In this document: one piece after another, positions 1-8,894 of the stretch
How positions within the stretch are numbered: the stretch's first letter is position 1
Layout: each line of letters begins with the position of its first letter
Assembly: GCF_900188025.1 (NCBI RefSeq)
Contig: NZ_FZNO01000001.1
Location: 337,616 to 401,615 of the forward strand
Direction: 5' to 3'
Length of the DNA: 64,000 nucleotides
From: Blastococcus mobilis
GTDB lineage: Bacteria; Actinomycetota; Actinomycetes; Mycobacteriales; Geodermatophilaceae
Program-made: the position numbers and the translations under genes
Notes under the pieces: model-generated
Database searches by the model: none
Told to the model about the DNA's origin: nothing
What the model saw: the letters and a program-made list of their open reading frames with translations, nothing else

Positions 1-269
1 GCGAGGTGGTCATCGAGGCGCTCGCCGATTAGGGCTCCTGCACGTCGTGCAGTGTGCACGACATCGCCGACCTGGAGCGCCGCGGCGTGGTGGCCCTCTT
101 CCTCGCCAGCGAGGCCTTCGCCGAGGCCGCGCGGCTGCAGGGCGAGGCGCTCGGCTTCCCCGCCCCGTTCGTACTCGTGCCCCACCCGGTCCAGGACCGG
201 ACCGACGACGAGCTCCGCACCATCGCGGAGCGTGTCTACCCCGACGTGGTCGCCGCGCTGACCGCGTGA
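1..269 (+). CDS. UGSC-family selenoprotein, C-terminal part, with in-frame TAG read as selenocysteine
   Basis: The frame starting at base 3 is open across the window edge and reads EVVIEALAD, then TAG at 30-32, then GSCTSCSVHD, and continues to a TGA at 267-269. UGSC-family proteins carry the motif D-U-G-S-C-T, where U is selenocysteine (cysteine in some members). The TAG falls exactly at U and the family sequence continues unchanged on both sides, including the C-terminal VPHPVQDRTDDE stretch. The CxxC-like residues after U suggest a redox role; the reaction is not known to me. The 5' end lies outside the window. The frame could also start at GTG 54, but that would cut the family motif in half. 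UAG as a Sec codon is established for Geodermatophilus and Blastococcus; its use here is inferred from the motif and the hairpin. An IclR-controlled monooxygenase lies downstream, convergent with this gene. Confidence 0.85.
30..52 (+). other. UAG selenocysteine codon with adjacent SECIS-like hairpin
   Basis: TAG at 30-32 is followed five bases later by a perfect inverted repeat, CTGCAC (38-43), GTC (44-46), GTGCAG (47-52). Bacterial SECIS elements are hairpins just 3' of the Sec codon, inside the coding region, and present a G-U in the apical loop to the elongation factor SelB. This hairpin has G44-U45 at its tip. The stem also encodes the conserved C-T-S-C, so coding constraint alone could explain part of the symmetry. 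SelB binding is inferred. Confidence 0.6.
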
Positions 270-399
270 GCGGGCCTCGCGCTCCTCGCCCCGGCCCTGG
301 TGTCGCCGTCCCAGTGCTGCAGGGTGGGGGCGGCGGCGATGAGGCCGGGATGAGCGCTCGCCGTCTCGTGGCGCGCAGCGGATCGGGCGCGGGTGACCG

Positions 400-2328
400 C
401 TACCGGGCGTCGGTCAGGACGCCGGACAGGAAGTCGGCCAGCTCCTCGTGCCCGTCCAGGGGGAGCACGTGGGCGACGTACTGGTCCGGTCGGACGACGA
501 CCATGCAGCCCGTCTCCCGGTCGATCCCGCGCAGGTCGAAGACGTCGTCGCCCGCCGGGTCGGGGCAGAAGACCTTCTCGTAGTCGATCAGCCCGAACGT
601 GCCCTTCCTCGGGAGCAGGACCGGCGGCATCGCCTCGACGGCCAGGTCCCGGTGGTTCTGCTGGAAGACGGCGCGGACGTCGATGAGCGAGTCCGGGTCG
701 GCCCCGGCCGGGGTGTGCCGGGTGATCGGAGACTTCTCCGACCCCAGGAAGTCGCACAGTGCGCGGGCTCCGGAGTCCAGGCTGGTCGGGTCGCTCCGGT
801 CGGCGAAGACGTAGATGCGCCAGGCGCCGTCGGCCCGGGCGGCGTGGCCCAGCTGCACGGGCTTGGCGTCGGCCAGCCGCACGACCGGGGCCGAGTGGAA
901 GCGCATCCCGACGGGGAAGCCCTCCGCGAGGTGCTGGAACTGGGTCCCAGCGGTGATGACCGACGGTGCGTACCTGGTGGCGACGCCGGCGGTGAAGCGA
1001 CCCTGGGCGGCGAAGTACCGCTGGAACTCGGCCGGGTCGACGCCCTCGCCCTCCTCCTCACCGGACTCCTTCGGCGGGGCGCTGAACATGCGGGCGAACT
1101 CGCGGTCGAAGTCGATGAGCTCCTGGGCGATCACCTGGCGCTCCGCGGAGTAGGTGTCCAGCAGTTCCGGCCGGGCGGTGCCCCGCAGGACGGCGCCCAG
1201 CTTCCAGCCGAGGTTCCAGGCGTCGGCCATCGACACGTTCATGCCCTGGCCGGCCTTGGCGCTGTGCGTGTGGCAGGCATCGCCGGCGATGAACACGCGG
1301 GGGACGCGCGAGCCGGTCTCCTCGGCCGGCACGTCGTCGAACTTGTCGCACAGTCGCTGGCCGATCTCGTACACCGACCACCACCCGACGTCCTTCACCT
1401 CGAGGGTGTACGGGTGCAGGACGCGGTTGGCCACCGCCGCGAGCTTCTCCGGCGTGACGCTCCTGTTGTCGAGCATCTCCCGGTCGCTGACCTGGTCCAG
1501 CTCGATGTAGAGCCGGACCAGGTAGCCGCCCTCCCGCGGGATGATGAGGAGGTTGCCCTGGTTCGCCGACAGGATCGCCGACTTGAGCCGGATGTCCGGG
1601 AAGTCGGTCACCGCCAGGACGTCCATGACGCCCCACGACTGGTTCATCGGGTCCCCGACGAGCTCACGGCCGATCGCCGACCGCACGCCGCTGCGCGACC
1701 CGTCGCATCCGACGACGTACTTGGCGCGGACCGTGGAGGTCCGGCCGGTCTCCTGGAAGTTCTCCAGGTGCTGCAGCGTGACGGTGACCGGGTGCTCCGC
1801 CGAGCTGTCCGAGTCGATGGTGAGCCCGCTGGCGTGGAGGCCGTAGAAGGGTTCCAGCCGGCTGGCGGAGCGCTCCATGTGGTCGCGCAGGTAGGCGAGC
1901 ATGCGCGCCTGGTTGACGATGACGTGGGGGAACTCCGACAGCCCGTCCTCGACGTCCTGGATCCGCCCGGTGCGGGTGATCCGGGTCCGGTCCTCCGGGT
2001 CCGGTCGCCAGAAGGAGACCTCGTTGACCCAGTAGCCCTCGGCGACGAGCTGGTCGGCCAGGCCGAACGCCTCGAACATCTCCACGGTGCGGCAGGCGAC
2101 CCCGTCGGCCTGGCCCACCTCGAGCGGACCGTCCCGGCGGTCGATGACCATCGTCCTGATGTCGGGGAAGTTGGCCAGCTGGGCGGCCAGGACGAGGCCC
2201 GCCGGACCGCACCCGACGATCAGGACGTCGACCTCGTCGGGCAGGCCGTCCGGCCGGTCCGCGACGGAGGGGTGCGGCTCCTCGATGAAGGGGTCGCCCG
2301 GCCGGTATCCGTTGAGGTAGAACTGCAC
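400..2328 (-). CDS. FAD-dependent aromatic-ring monooxygenase, MobA / phenol 2-monooxygenase type
   Basis: Predicted flavoprotein hydroxylase of about 642 residues that would use NAD(P)H and O2 to hydroxylate a phenolic or hydroxybenzoate-type ring. The Rossmann FAD site GCGPAG is near residues 39-44. The second flavin motif IAGDACHTHSAKAGQGMN lies in the middle, followed by DAWNLGWKL, and the last ~150 residues form the thioredoxin-like dimerisation domain typical of this group. The GTG at 2328 (protein start VQFYLNGYRPGDP) is preferred: it matches the usual family start and has AGGGA about eight bases upstream. A further in-frame start at 2355 is possible. The gene is divergent from an IclR regulator, the classic arrangement for an inducible aromatic-catabolic gene. 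The substrate cannot be read from the sequence; 3-hydroxybenzoate 4-monooxygenase is the closest type I recognise. Confidence 0.85.
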   Translation of the reverse strand: MQFYLNGYRPGDPFIEEPHPSVADRPDGLPDEVDVLIVGCGPAGLVLAAQLANFPDIRTMVIDRRDGPLEVGQADGVACRTVEMFEAFGLADQLVAEGYWVNEVSFWRPDPEDRTRITRTGRIQDVEDGLSEFPHVIVNQARMLAYLRDHMERSASRLEPFYGLHASGLTIDSDSSAEHPVTVTLQHLENFQETGRTSTVRAKYVVGCDGSRSGVRSAIGRELVGDPMNQSWGVMDVLAVTDFPDIRLKSAILSANQGNLLIIPREGGYLVRLYIELDQVSDREMLDNRSVTPEKLAAVANRVLHPYTLEVKDVGWWSVYEIGQRLCDKFDDVPAEETGSRVPRVFIAGDACHTHSAKAGQGMNVSMADAWNLGWKLGAVLRGTARPELLDTYSAERQVIAQELIDFDREFARMFSAPPKESGEEEGEGVDPAEFQRYFAAQGRFTAGVATRYAPSVITAGTQFQHLAEGFPVGMRFHSAPVVRLADAKPVQLGHAARADGAWRIYVFADRSDPTSLDSGARALCDFLGSEKSPITRHTPAGADPDSLIDVRAVFQQNHRDLAVEAMPPVLLPRKGTFGLIDYEKVFCPDPAGDDVFDLRGIDRETGCMVVVRPDQYVAHVLPLDGHEELADFLSGVLTDAR

Positions 2329-2387
2329 GCTCGTTTCCCTGCCATCCGCGGCCACAGTGTCTGTCGAGTCCTGACGGTGCCCGACTT

Positions 2388-2417
2388 ACTGCAGGAAGGG
2401 ATAGGCTTTTCTGTAGT
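2388..2417. promoter_or_regulatory. Possible IclR operator between divergent monooxygenase and regulator
   Basis: ACTGCAG (2388-2394) and CTGTAGT (2411-2417) form an imperfect inverted repeat (six of seven positions) in the 87-base divergent gap, ending on the regulator's own GTG start. IclR proteins bind such repeats and often control themselves and the divergent gene. The site is inferred. Confidence 0.3.
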
Positions 2418-3177
2418 GAAGAATCGACCGGCGTACGCGATCACCTCCGTCGACTCCGCCCTGCTGCTGGCGAGCCTGCTGCAGCAGGAAGGGGCGATGC
2501 GGGTGACCGACGTCGCCGCGCGCCTGGGGGTCTCGGTGTCGACGGCGCACCGGCTGCTGGGCATGCTCGTCTACCGGGACTTCGCGGAGCAGCTGCCGGA
2601 CCGCCGGTACGCCCCCGGCCCCGTCCTGCGTCGTGGTGCGCAGCAGCAGGCGTCGGTCACCACCTTGCGCGAGGTCGCCCTGCCGCACCTGCGGCGGCTG
2701 GTCGATGCGGTGGGGGAGACGGCCAACGCGATGGTCCTGGCCGGCTCGGACGTCCGCTTCGTGGCGACGGTCGAGTGCGATCAGATCCTGCGGGTGGGCG
2801 ACCGCACCGGCCGGACGCTTCCGGCGCATCTCAGCTCGGGCGGCAAGGCGGTGCTGGCCACGCTGGACGACGCGCAGCTCGCCGCTTCCTTCGAACCCCT
2901 GGACGCAGCCACTGCGGCAAGGCTGGACCGGGAGCTGCGCACCATCCGGCGTCGCGGGTTCGCGGTCAACGACCAGGAGACCGAGGCCGGTCTGACCGCC
3001 GTGGGGGTCGCCGTCCCGCCTGCGGGCGGGTTCACCGGTGCCGCGCTCTCCCTGGCCGCGCCCTCGGCGCGGTACTCCCGCGGTCGGTTGCCGGTCTGGG
3101 CGAGCGCGCTGGCCGAGGCTGCCGGCGCCATCGCCCGTGACCTCAGCGAGGGCCCCTCAGGGGAAGGGAAGACGTAG
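2416..3177 (+). CDS. IclR family transcriptional regulator
   Basis: About 253 residues. The N-terminal winged helix-turn-helix (roughly residues 15-60, with VTDVAARLGVSVSTAHRLL) is followed by the IclR effector-binding domain, seen in LREVALPHLRRLVDAVGETA, HLSSGGKAVLA and RRRGFAVNDQE. IclR regulators bind small aromatic or organic acids and control adjacent catabolic genes, so the divergent flavin monooxygenase is the likely target. GTG at 2416 is the only reasonable start before the HTH. Its AGGAAGGGA ribosome site is rather far upstream (15 bases), so translation may be weak. The gene ends in TAG, here a true stop because the family ends at this length. Confidence 0.9.
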   Translation: MKNRPAYAITSVDSALLLASLLQQEGAMRVTDVAARLGVSVSTAHRLLGMLVYRDFAEQLPDRRYAPGPVLRRGAQQQASVTTLREVALPHLRRLVDAVGETANAMVLAGSDVRFVATVECDQILRVGDRTGRTLPAHLSSGGKAVLATLDDAQLAASFEPLDAATAARLDRELRTIRRRGFAVNDQETEAGLTAVGVAVPPAGGFTGAALSLAAPSARYSRGRLPVWASALAEAAGAIARDLSEGPSGEGKT

Positions 3178-3245
3178 GTCGCTCAACACCATGGCAGCGG
3201 CCGCGTGGTGGTCGGCCACGGGGCGGCCGCGCCGTCGAGCGCGGT

Positions 3246-5444
3246 TCAGTACATCCGGCGCAGCCGCATGCTGAGTGGCCGGCCATCGGGGTCGAGGGCG
3301 GACCGGTAGAGGGGGTCGGCGAGCCAGCGACGCCAGATCGGCAGGTGTGGAGCGGGGGCGGGCGTCCAGTGCCGGCGCAGTCGGCCGGGGGGACGAGGTC
3401 CTCTGGGCGCGTGGTGCCAGTCGTCGAGGGCGGCCGCGCTGGCGCGGACGGTGGCGGCGGCTCGGTCGGGGTCGAGCAGGTCGTCGTCGGAGTCGGTGGC
3501 GAGGTGCTCGCGCAGCATCTGCAGGCGCAGTTGCCGGGCGAAGTGCCGGGCGCCGTCGCCCAGGCCGCCGGGATCGCGTGGTTCCCGGTCGTCGCGTCGT
3601 TCGTCGACGACCGCTGCGGCCAGTTCGCTGTCGTGCGTCCAGGATCGGACGTTGAAGTTGTCGCTGCCCACGGCGGCCCACACGTCGTCGATGATGCAGA
3701 TCTTGGCGTGGACGTAGATCGGCCGTCCGGTCGCGTTCTCCACGTCGAGGACCTGCACCCGGTCGCCGCCGGCGTGATGGACCATCGCCAGCGCCTCGGC
3801 ATGGCCGTGGCGCGCGGAGGTGCGGTAGGACGAGCCGTCCTGGTCGGGATGGCGGGGGACGACGGCGATCAGGTGCAACCGGGGAGCGCGCCGCAAGGCC
3901 GCGGCGAAGACCCGGGCGACGTCGACCGACCACAGGTACTGGTCCTCGATGTAGACCAGCCGCTGCGCCCGGACCAGCGCCTTGGCATAGGCACGGGCGA
4001 TGCTGCGCTCGCCGCGTGGCGCGAACGGGTACGCCGGCCGGCGCCAGGGGTAGGTGCGCAGCAGCTGCACCGCACAGGTGCCCGCGGCCGGAGGGTCCTC
4101 GGCGGGCTCGGGCAGCGGACGGGCAGTGCGGTCCAGGCCGTGCAGCCGGTCGGGCAGGACGTGCCAGGGCAGCCGCACCAGAGCAGCCGGATCTCTCCAG
4201 CGCTCCCGGAACACCTCCTCGGCGTCGCGGACGACCGGTCCGCGCAGCTCCAGCTGCACGTCGTGCCACGGCACGGTGGGGCCGTAGACGGATGCGAACG
4301 AGGTGCTCTGCGGATCACCGTGATGGGCGGCGTCGTCGCCGCGGCTGTACGCCAGGTCGATCCCGCCCAGGAACGCGACGTCCCGGCCCGGATGGTCACG
4401 GTGGCGCACGACGACCAGCTTCTGGTGATGACTGCCGCGGCTGCGGATCCGCATGTCGAGCAGGATCTGGCCACCTGCTGCCCGCAGCGCGGCCGCGAGC
4501 TGACGGTTCTCCCGGGCCGAGTACGTCAGCTCGCTGGCGTGCGAGCGCCACAGGAGTCCCCGCACCAGCGCTCCACGGGAGGCCGCCGCGCTCAGCAGCT
4601 CGCCCACGGTGCGACCCGTCGTGGTCAGCCGTTCGTCGCTGTCGGCGCGCCAGCCCAGCAGGAGGACCAGATCTCCCGCCTCGGTGGCGTCGAGCTGCTC
4701 GGCCAGAACGGGGAAGTACGACCGGCCGTGCACGAGAGCGCGCACGGCATTGCCCGCGGTGAAGGGCCGCAGCCGGGTGGCGTCGTTGCCGCGCCCGGTC
4801 CCGCTGAGCAGCCAGTCCTCTGGTCCGCGACCGGCCGGCCGCCCCAACCCCAGCGCGTTCTGCAGCGGGGGCAGCAGTTCCTCGGCGTTGGGCGCCCGGA
4901 CGACCGGCGCGCCGCCGGGCTCCGGCACCGGCGGCACCGCATCGATCGCGCCACCGAAATCGATCGCGGCGACCGAGCGCAGCGCGATCGCGGCGACACG
5001 ACCCGGATGGTGGCGGGCGAGCTCGTCGAACAGGTCGGGGTCGTCCTGTCCGTCATCGCCGATGAGCACCCACCGGCGGTCAGGGTCGTCGGCCAGCAGA
5101 TCGCGGAGCACGCGCAGTTTGCCGGCTCGGCTGCCGCGGAACAGGCGGCGGGGGAACCGGCCGGGTCCGGTCAGGTGCAGTGATCCCGGCGGGTGGGCCC
5201 CATCGCGGAGCAAGGTCGCCAGTGGACGCCGAGCCGTCTCGGGCAGGGCGCTGATGTAGTGCACCGGGCAACCTGGCGCGCTGGCGCGGAGTGCCTGCAG
5301 CAGTCCGGACATGCCCAGCACCGAGCGGCGGTCCCAGCTCCGGTGGACGAGCAGGCCATGCAGCCGGCGGGCCACGGCGCGCAACGACACGAACGGCAGC
5401 TCCCCGTCGAGGTCGTAGACCGCACCGAGGTGGTGGTCAGCCAC
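3246..5444 (-). CDS. Fusion of APP1-like (DUF2183) phosphatase domain and phospholipase D
   Basis: Predicted cytoplasmic enzyme of 732 residues acting on phospholipids. The N-terminal ~170 residues resemble the APP1/DUF2183 phosphatidate phosphatase domain: VYDLDGE at the start, HYISALPE, and LIGDDGQDDPDLFDELA. The rest is a two-motif phospholipase D: first motif SHHQKLVVV followed by FLGGID, second motif HAKICIIDD followed by VGSDNFN. A PLD step making phosphatidate joined to a phosphatidate phosphatase would couple consecutive reactions. The first HAD motif is unusual: canonical DxDxT appears as DLDGE, so the phosphatase half may be weak or inactive. No signal peptide is seen. It appears monocistronic. 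Confidence 0.85.
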   Translation of the reverse strand: MADHHLGAVYDLDGELPFVSLRAVARRLHGLLVHRSWDRRSVLGMSGLLQALRASAPGCPVHYISALPETARRPLATLLRDGAHPPGSLHLTGPGRFPRRLFRGSRAGKLRVLRDLLADDPDRRWVLIGDDGQDDPDLFDELARHHPGRVAAIALRSVAAIDFGGAIDAVPPVPEPGGAPVVRAPNAEELLPPLQNALGLGRPAGRGPEDWLLSGTGRGNDATRLRPFTAGNAVRALVHGRSYFPVLAEQLDATEAGDLVLLLGWRADSDERLTTTGRTVGELLSAAASRGALVRGLLWRSHASELTYSARENRQLAAALRAAGGQILLDMRIRSRGSHHQKLVVVRHRDHPGRDVAFLGGIDLAYSRGDDAAHHGDPQSTSFASVYGPTVPWHDVQLELRGPVVRDAEEVFRERWRDPAALVRLPWHVLPDRLHGLDRTARPLPEPAEDPPAAGTCAVQLLRTYPWRRPAYPFAPRGERSIARAYAKALVRAQRLVYIEDQYLWSVDVARVFAAALRRAPRLHLIAVVPRHPDQDGSSYRTSARHGHAEALAMVHHAGGDRVQVLDVENATGRPIYVHAKICIIDDVWAAVGSDNFNVRSWTHDSELAAAVVDERRDDREPRDPGGLGDGARHFARQLRLQMLREHLATDSDDDLLDPDRAAATVRASAAALDDWHHAPRGPRPPGRLRRHWTPAPAPHLPIWRRWLADPLYRSALDPDGRPLSMRLRRMY

Positions 5445-5657
5445 GGATCGAGCCGGCGGTCGTCGTTCGGTCCCCGGGCCGGCGATCCGCCGACCGCACG
5501 CGGGCCGGGGACGTCATGCCCCACCCAACCCCAGAGTTGCCCCGCGAGCCACCTGTGCCGGACGGCGATGGGCCATCCCGGACAGCCGGTCGCCGGGCGC
5601 CGCTGACCCCGGGAGACGGGGAGCGCCCGGAACCCGGAGACTGCCCTCGTGGCCCTG

Positions 5658-8045
5658 TCAGGGGCTGTCGCCGTCCCCGTCCGGTCGGAGGGGGCGACTC
5701 GGGGACCGTGGGGACGGGGACTCAGAAGACGAGCTGGGCAGGCGCCGGTCGGGGCACACGTGGCTCAGGAGGGAGTGAGGTGCTCCTTCCCCTGACAGGG
5801 CGGTCTGCCGCAGCTCCTCCCGCGGGGCGGCCGTGGTGCGAATGCGTCGGCTGGGCCAGCTCGCCGTCCGCCCGAGCAGGGTCAGCACAGCGGGGGTGAG
5901 CACGGGGCGCACGAGAAAGGTGTCGAGGAGCAGGCCCACGGTCATCGTGAACGCCAGCTGCAGGAAGGGGCCGAGCGGGATGATGGCCAGCATCGCGAAG
6001 GTCGCCGCCAGGATGATCCCGGCAGCGCTGATCGCGCGACCGGTGGCCGGCATGGCCACGGCGATGGCCCGGCTCAGCGGATGGTGGGCGGCCGCTCGCC
6101 AGATCGAGCCCACCGCGAACACGTTGTAGTCGGACCCGAGGGCCAGCAGCAGCACCGCGGCGACGAACGGGACGTAGAAGGTCAACCCGGACGCGCCGAG
6201 CAGACCCTGGAAGACCAGGACCGACAGGCCGAGCGCTGCGGCGACGCCCAGGGCGCTGGCGGCCAGCAGTGCCACGGGCGCTACGAGGGCGCGGAGATAC
6301 ACCACGAGGATGACCAGCTCCACGGCCAGTACCGCGACCAGGGTGACCCAGAGGTCCTCGCGGGTCAGCTCGGTCAGCTCGGCGGCGATCGCGGTCTGCC
6401 CGGTCACCGCCACGCCGGCGTTCTCGACGCCCGCCTCGGCCAGCAGGGCCGGCAAGCGCTCCTGCAGCAGCGTCAGGTCGGCGATGGCCGGCGCGGTCAG
6501 CGGGTCGCTGTCGAAGACCACGACGAACCGGGCCGCATCCCCGTCGCGGGAGAAGACGATCCCGAACTCCTGGGGCAGCGGGTTCTGGGCCGGCCCCAGG
6601 ACCTGGGCGACCCCGGGCTGGGCGCGGATCGCCTCCTGCAGCCGGTCGAGCGCCGCGCGCTGCTCGGCGACGTCGGGCCCCTCCACCAGCACCTCGGTCG
6701 GCGCGACGATCCCTCCGACACCGGAGGCGTCGAGCACCTGGGCGCCCTGGCGCACCGGATCGTCCGGGGGCAGCCCCGCAGTGAACGAGACGTCCAGCCG
6801 GATGAACAGCAACGGCACGGCGGCGAGGGCCAGCAGCGCCACGCCGAGCACGGTCGCCACGGTGGCACCCCTCCGGTCGGCGACCGTGCGGATCAGCCGC
6901 CCGGGCTGCGCGGGCGCCTCTGCCGGAGGGGGCACCTGGCGGATCCGGCGAGGGGCGAAGAGCGCGGATCCGAGGATGGCCAGCAGCGCCGGGACGAGGG
7001 TCAGCGAGACGAGGACCCCGAGCAGGACCGTCAGCGCCAGGGCCGGCCCGAACGCCCGGAACAGCACGAAGTCCGCCGCGAGCAGTGCTGCCGTCCCACC
7101 GGCGACGGTGAGGCCGGCCACCGCGATGAGGGGGCCTTCGGCAGCGGACATGCGCCACGCCGCCTCGTGCCGGTGCAGGCCCCGCTCGAGCTGCTGACGG
7201 AAGCCGTAGAACAACAGCACGCAGTAGTCGGTGACGACACCGATGAACAGGGCCGCCGTCAAGGGCCGCAGCTGGTCGGGCAGCACGAAACCGAGCGCCC
7301 CGGCCGCGACGGTCAACAACCGGTACGCCACCAGGAAACCGAGCGCGACCACGACGAGCACCACGAGGGGAGCCACCAGGGAACGGAAGACCAGCGCCAC
7401 CACCCCGGTGATCAGCAAGAGGGTCGCGATCTCGAAGACGCCCAGCCGCGACCTGAGGTAGTCGGCCTGCTGCACCTGCGCGGGGAGCAGCCCGGTGACG
7501 TAGGTCTGCACGCCGGGCTGGTCGAAGTGCGCGGCGTACTCGTGCGCCAACTCCACCGTGTCGTCCAGCGAGGTGCCAGGGGAGACGTAGAGATAGCTGA
7601 CCGCGGTGTCCGGACTGGCGGTCGGGATCGGCACCGCCGCGAGGATGTGACCGCCTCCCGAGGGGACCTGCCCGTCGAGCGTCGCCCGCGTGTGGGACAG
7701 CGCCCACAGAGCGGCGTCGAGGCGGGTGAGGAGGGCCAGGCCGTTCGGGTCGTGCACCACGACCGCCGTCTGCGACAACACCGGCACGGCGAACTGGGCC
7801 AGCGACCGCTGCTGCACCTCGACGGCCTCGCTGTCGGCCGGGAGGAGGCTGCCGACGTCCCCTCCACCACCTCCTCCTCCGGCGGGAGGAGGGACGAGGA
7901 CGACCCAAAGCGCAGCGGTCACCCACGCGAGCACGACGAGCCAGCGCCCGGAGACCAGGACCCCGCGCACGACGCGGCCGGGGCCCCGGGGCGGGCGTCC
8001 TGGCGACGTGGATGCCGGCCCGACATCAGCCCGCGACGACACCAC
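5658..8045 (-). CDS. MMPL/RND family membrane exporter
   Basis: A 795-residue membrane protein with the two-fold MMPL layout: a first TM helix near residues 30-50, a large extracytoplasmic loop (about 60-190), a five-helix block, a short cytoplasmic stretch (PPPAEAPAQPG), then a second copy with helix, loop and five helices. Hallmarks are ALFIGVVTDYCVLLFYGFR and LLALGSDYNVFAVGSIWR, each carrying the Asp-Tyr pair of proton-driven MMPL transporters. Relatives export lipids, siderophores or drugs; the substrate here is unknown. GTG at 8045 follows GGGAGG at good spacing. Isolated transcription unit. Confidence 0.9.
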   Translation of the reverse strand: MVSSRADVGPASTSPGRPPRGPGRVVRGVLVSGRWLVVLAWVTAALWVVLVPPPAGGGGGGGDVGSLLPADSEAVEVQQRSLAQFAVPVLSQTAVVVHDPNGLALLTRLDAALWALSHTRATLDGQVPSGGGHILAAVPIPTASPDTAVSYLYVSPGTSLDDTVELAHEYAAHFDQPGVQTYVTGLLPAQVQQADYLRSRLGVFEIATLLLITGVVALVFRSLVAPLVVLVVVALGFLVAYRLLTVAAGALGFVLPDQLRPLTAALFIGVVTDYCVLLFYGFRQQLERGLHRHEAAWRMSAAEGPLIAVAGLTVAGGTAALLAADFVLFRAFGPALALTVLLGVLVSLTLVPALLAILGSALFAPRRIRQVPPPAEAPAQPGRLIRTVADRRGATVATVLGVALLALAAVPLLFIRLDVSFTAGLPPDDPVRQGAQVLDASGVGGIVAPTEVLVEGPDVAEQRAALDRLQEAIRAQPGVAQVLGPAQNPLPQEFGIVFSRDGDAARFVVVFDSDPLTAPAIADLTLLQERLPALLAEAGVENAGVAVTGQTAIAAELTELTREDLWVTLVAVLAVELVILVVYLRALVAPVALLAASALGVAAALGLSVLVFQGLLGASGLTFYVPFVAAVLLLALGSDYNVFAVGSIWRAAAHHPLSRAIAVAMPATGRAISAAGIILAATFAMLAIIPLGPFLQLAFTMTVGLLLDTFLVRPVLTPAVLTLLGRTASWPSRRIRTTAAPREELRQTALSGEGAPHSLLSHVCPDRRLPSSSSESPSPRSPSRPLRPDGDGDSP

Positions 8046-8192
8046 GGCCTCCCGGGGGGCGCCGGACCGGAGTGGCTCTCCGCACTGCAGGCTAGGCCGG
8101 GACGTCGGCTGCCGCAGCGCGGGATGCCCCGAGGGCCGACGCAGCGATCCCGCGGTCCGGCGTGGCTGCCCACCGGCTCGACCGGGACCAGG

Positions 8193-8894
8193 TCAGACGG
8201 GCCCGGTGGCCACCCTGGCGGCGAGCAGACCGAGGCTGTTGCTTCCCAGGTGCGCCCCGAGGGGGGCGAGCAGGCTGCCGCTGCGCTGCCGCAGCCACCC
8301 GAGCAGCAGTCCGCCGACTCCCGTCGCGACGACGACGCCGGCCACCGCCGCAGCGCCTGACCGCGGTGACATCCCCAGCGATCCGGGCAGCCGGGCCGCG
8401 GACGCGTGCCACAGCCCGAAGACCGCGGCGGTGACGGCGACCGCCGACCTGGGCCCGAGCACCCGGCCGGCCAGGGCGAGCAGGACGCCGCGGAAGGCCA
8501 CCTCCTCGCTCACCACGGTGCCCAGGGGGATCAGCACCAGCGCCCGCAGGGCGAGGTCGCCGACCGCCATCGCCCCGACGCGCGGGTCGTCGAGCAGGAG
8601 CCGCCACGCGGGCACGGCGATCAGGACGCCGTAGCCGGTGGCGGCGACGGCCAGGGCGGCGCTGCCCCACCGGGCGCCGGAGCTCCAGCTCGGGCGGCCC
8701 AGGCCGAGCTCGGTCCAGCTCATCCCGCCCGCACGCGCGGCCAGCACCAGCGCCGAGACGGCGGCGACGTTGGCGGCGGTACGCACTCCCGGGGCCGACG
8801 GCAGGGTCGGGACGACGAGGTTGCTCCAGGCGAGCAACCCGGCCGACGTCCCGGCCAAGGGCAGCCAGCGCCGCAGGCGCGCCGCTCGCGTCAC
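8193..8894 (-). CDS. CPBP family intramembrane glutamic endopeptidase
   Basis: About 233 residues with several TM helices. The CPBP (Abi/CAAX-type) motifs are present: SEEVAFRGVLL with the EExxxR signature, FGLWHAS and HLGSNSLG, whose Glu and His residues form the intramembrane active site. GTG at 8894 overlaps the stop of the upstream hydrolase (GTGA), so it is the translationally coupled last gene of the Mnh operon. Related proteases cleave membrane proteins or prenylated peptides; the target here is unknown. Confidence 0.85.
   Translation of the reverse strand: MTRAARLRRWLPLAGTSAGLLAWSNLVVPTLPSAPGVRTAANVAAVSALVLAARAGGMSWTELGLGRPSWSSGARWGSAALAVAATGYGVLIAVPAWRLLLDDPRVGAMAVGDLALRALVLIPLGTVVSEEVAFRGVLLALAGRVLGPRSAVAVTAAVFGLWHASAARLPGSLGMSPRSGAAAVAGVVVATGVGGLLLGWLRQRSGSLLAPLGAHLGSNSLGLLAARVATGPV

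Noticed and set aside
54..269. GTG 54 as the start of a separate 71-residue gene
   Set aside because: The same frame continues upstream with UGSC-family residues through the TAG, and the motif spans the TAG; a start at 54 would discard the conserved D-U-G-S-C-T-S-C.
448..2400. Very long open frames opposite real genes (for example opposite the monooxygenase, mnhA and the GH15 gene)
   Set aside because: These are expected in DNA this GC-rich. They show no family motifs, are rich in Arg/Gly/Pro/Gln, and lie antisense to well-supported proteins.
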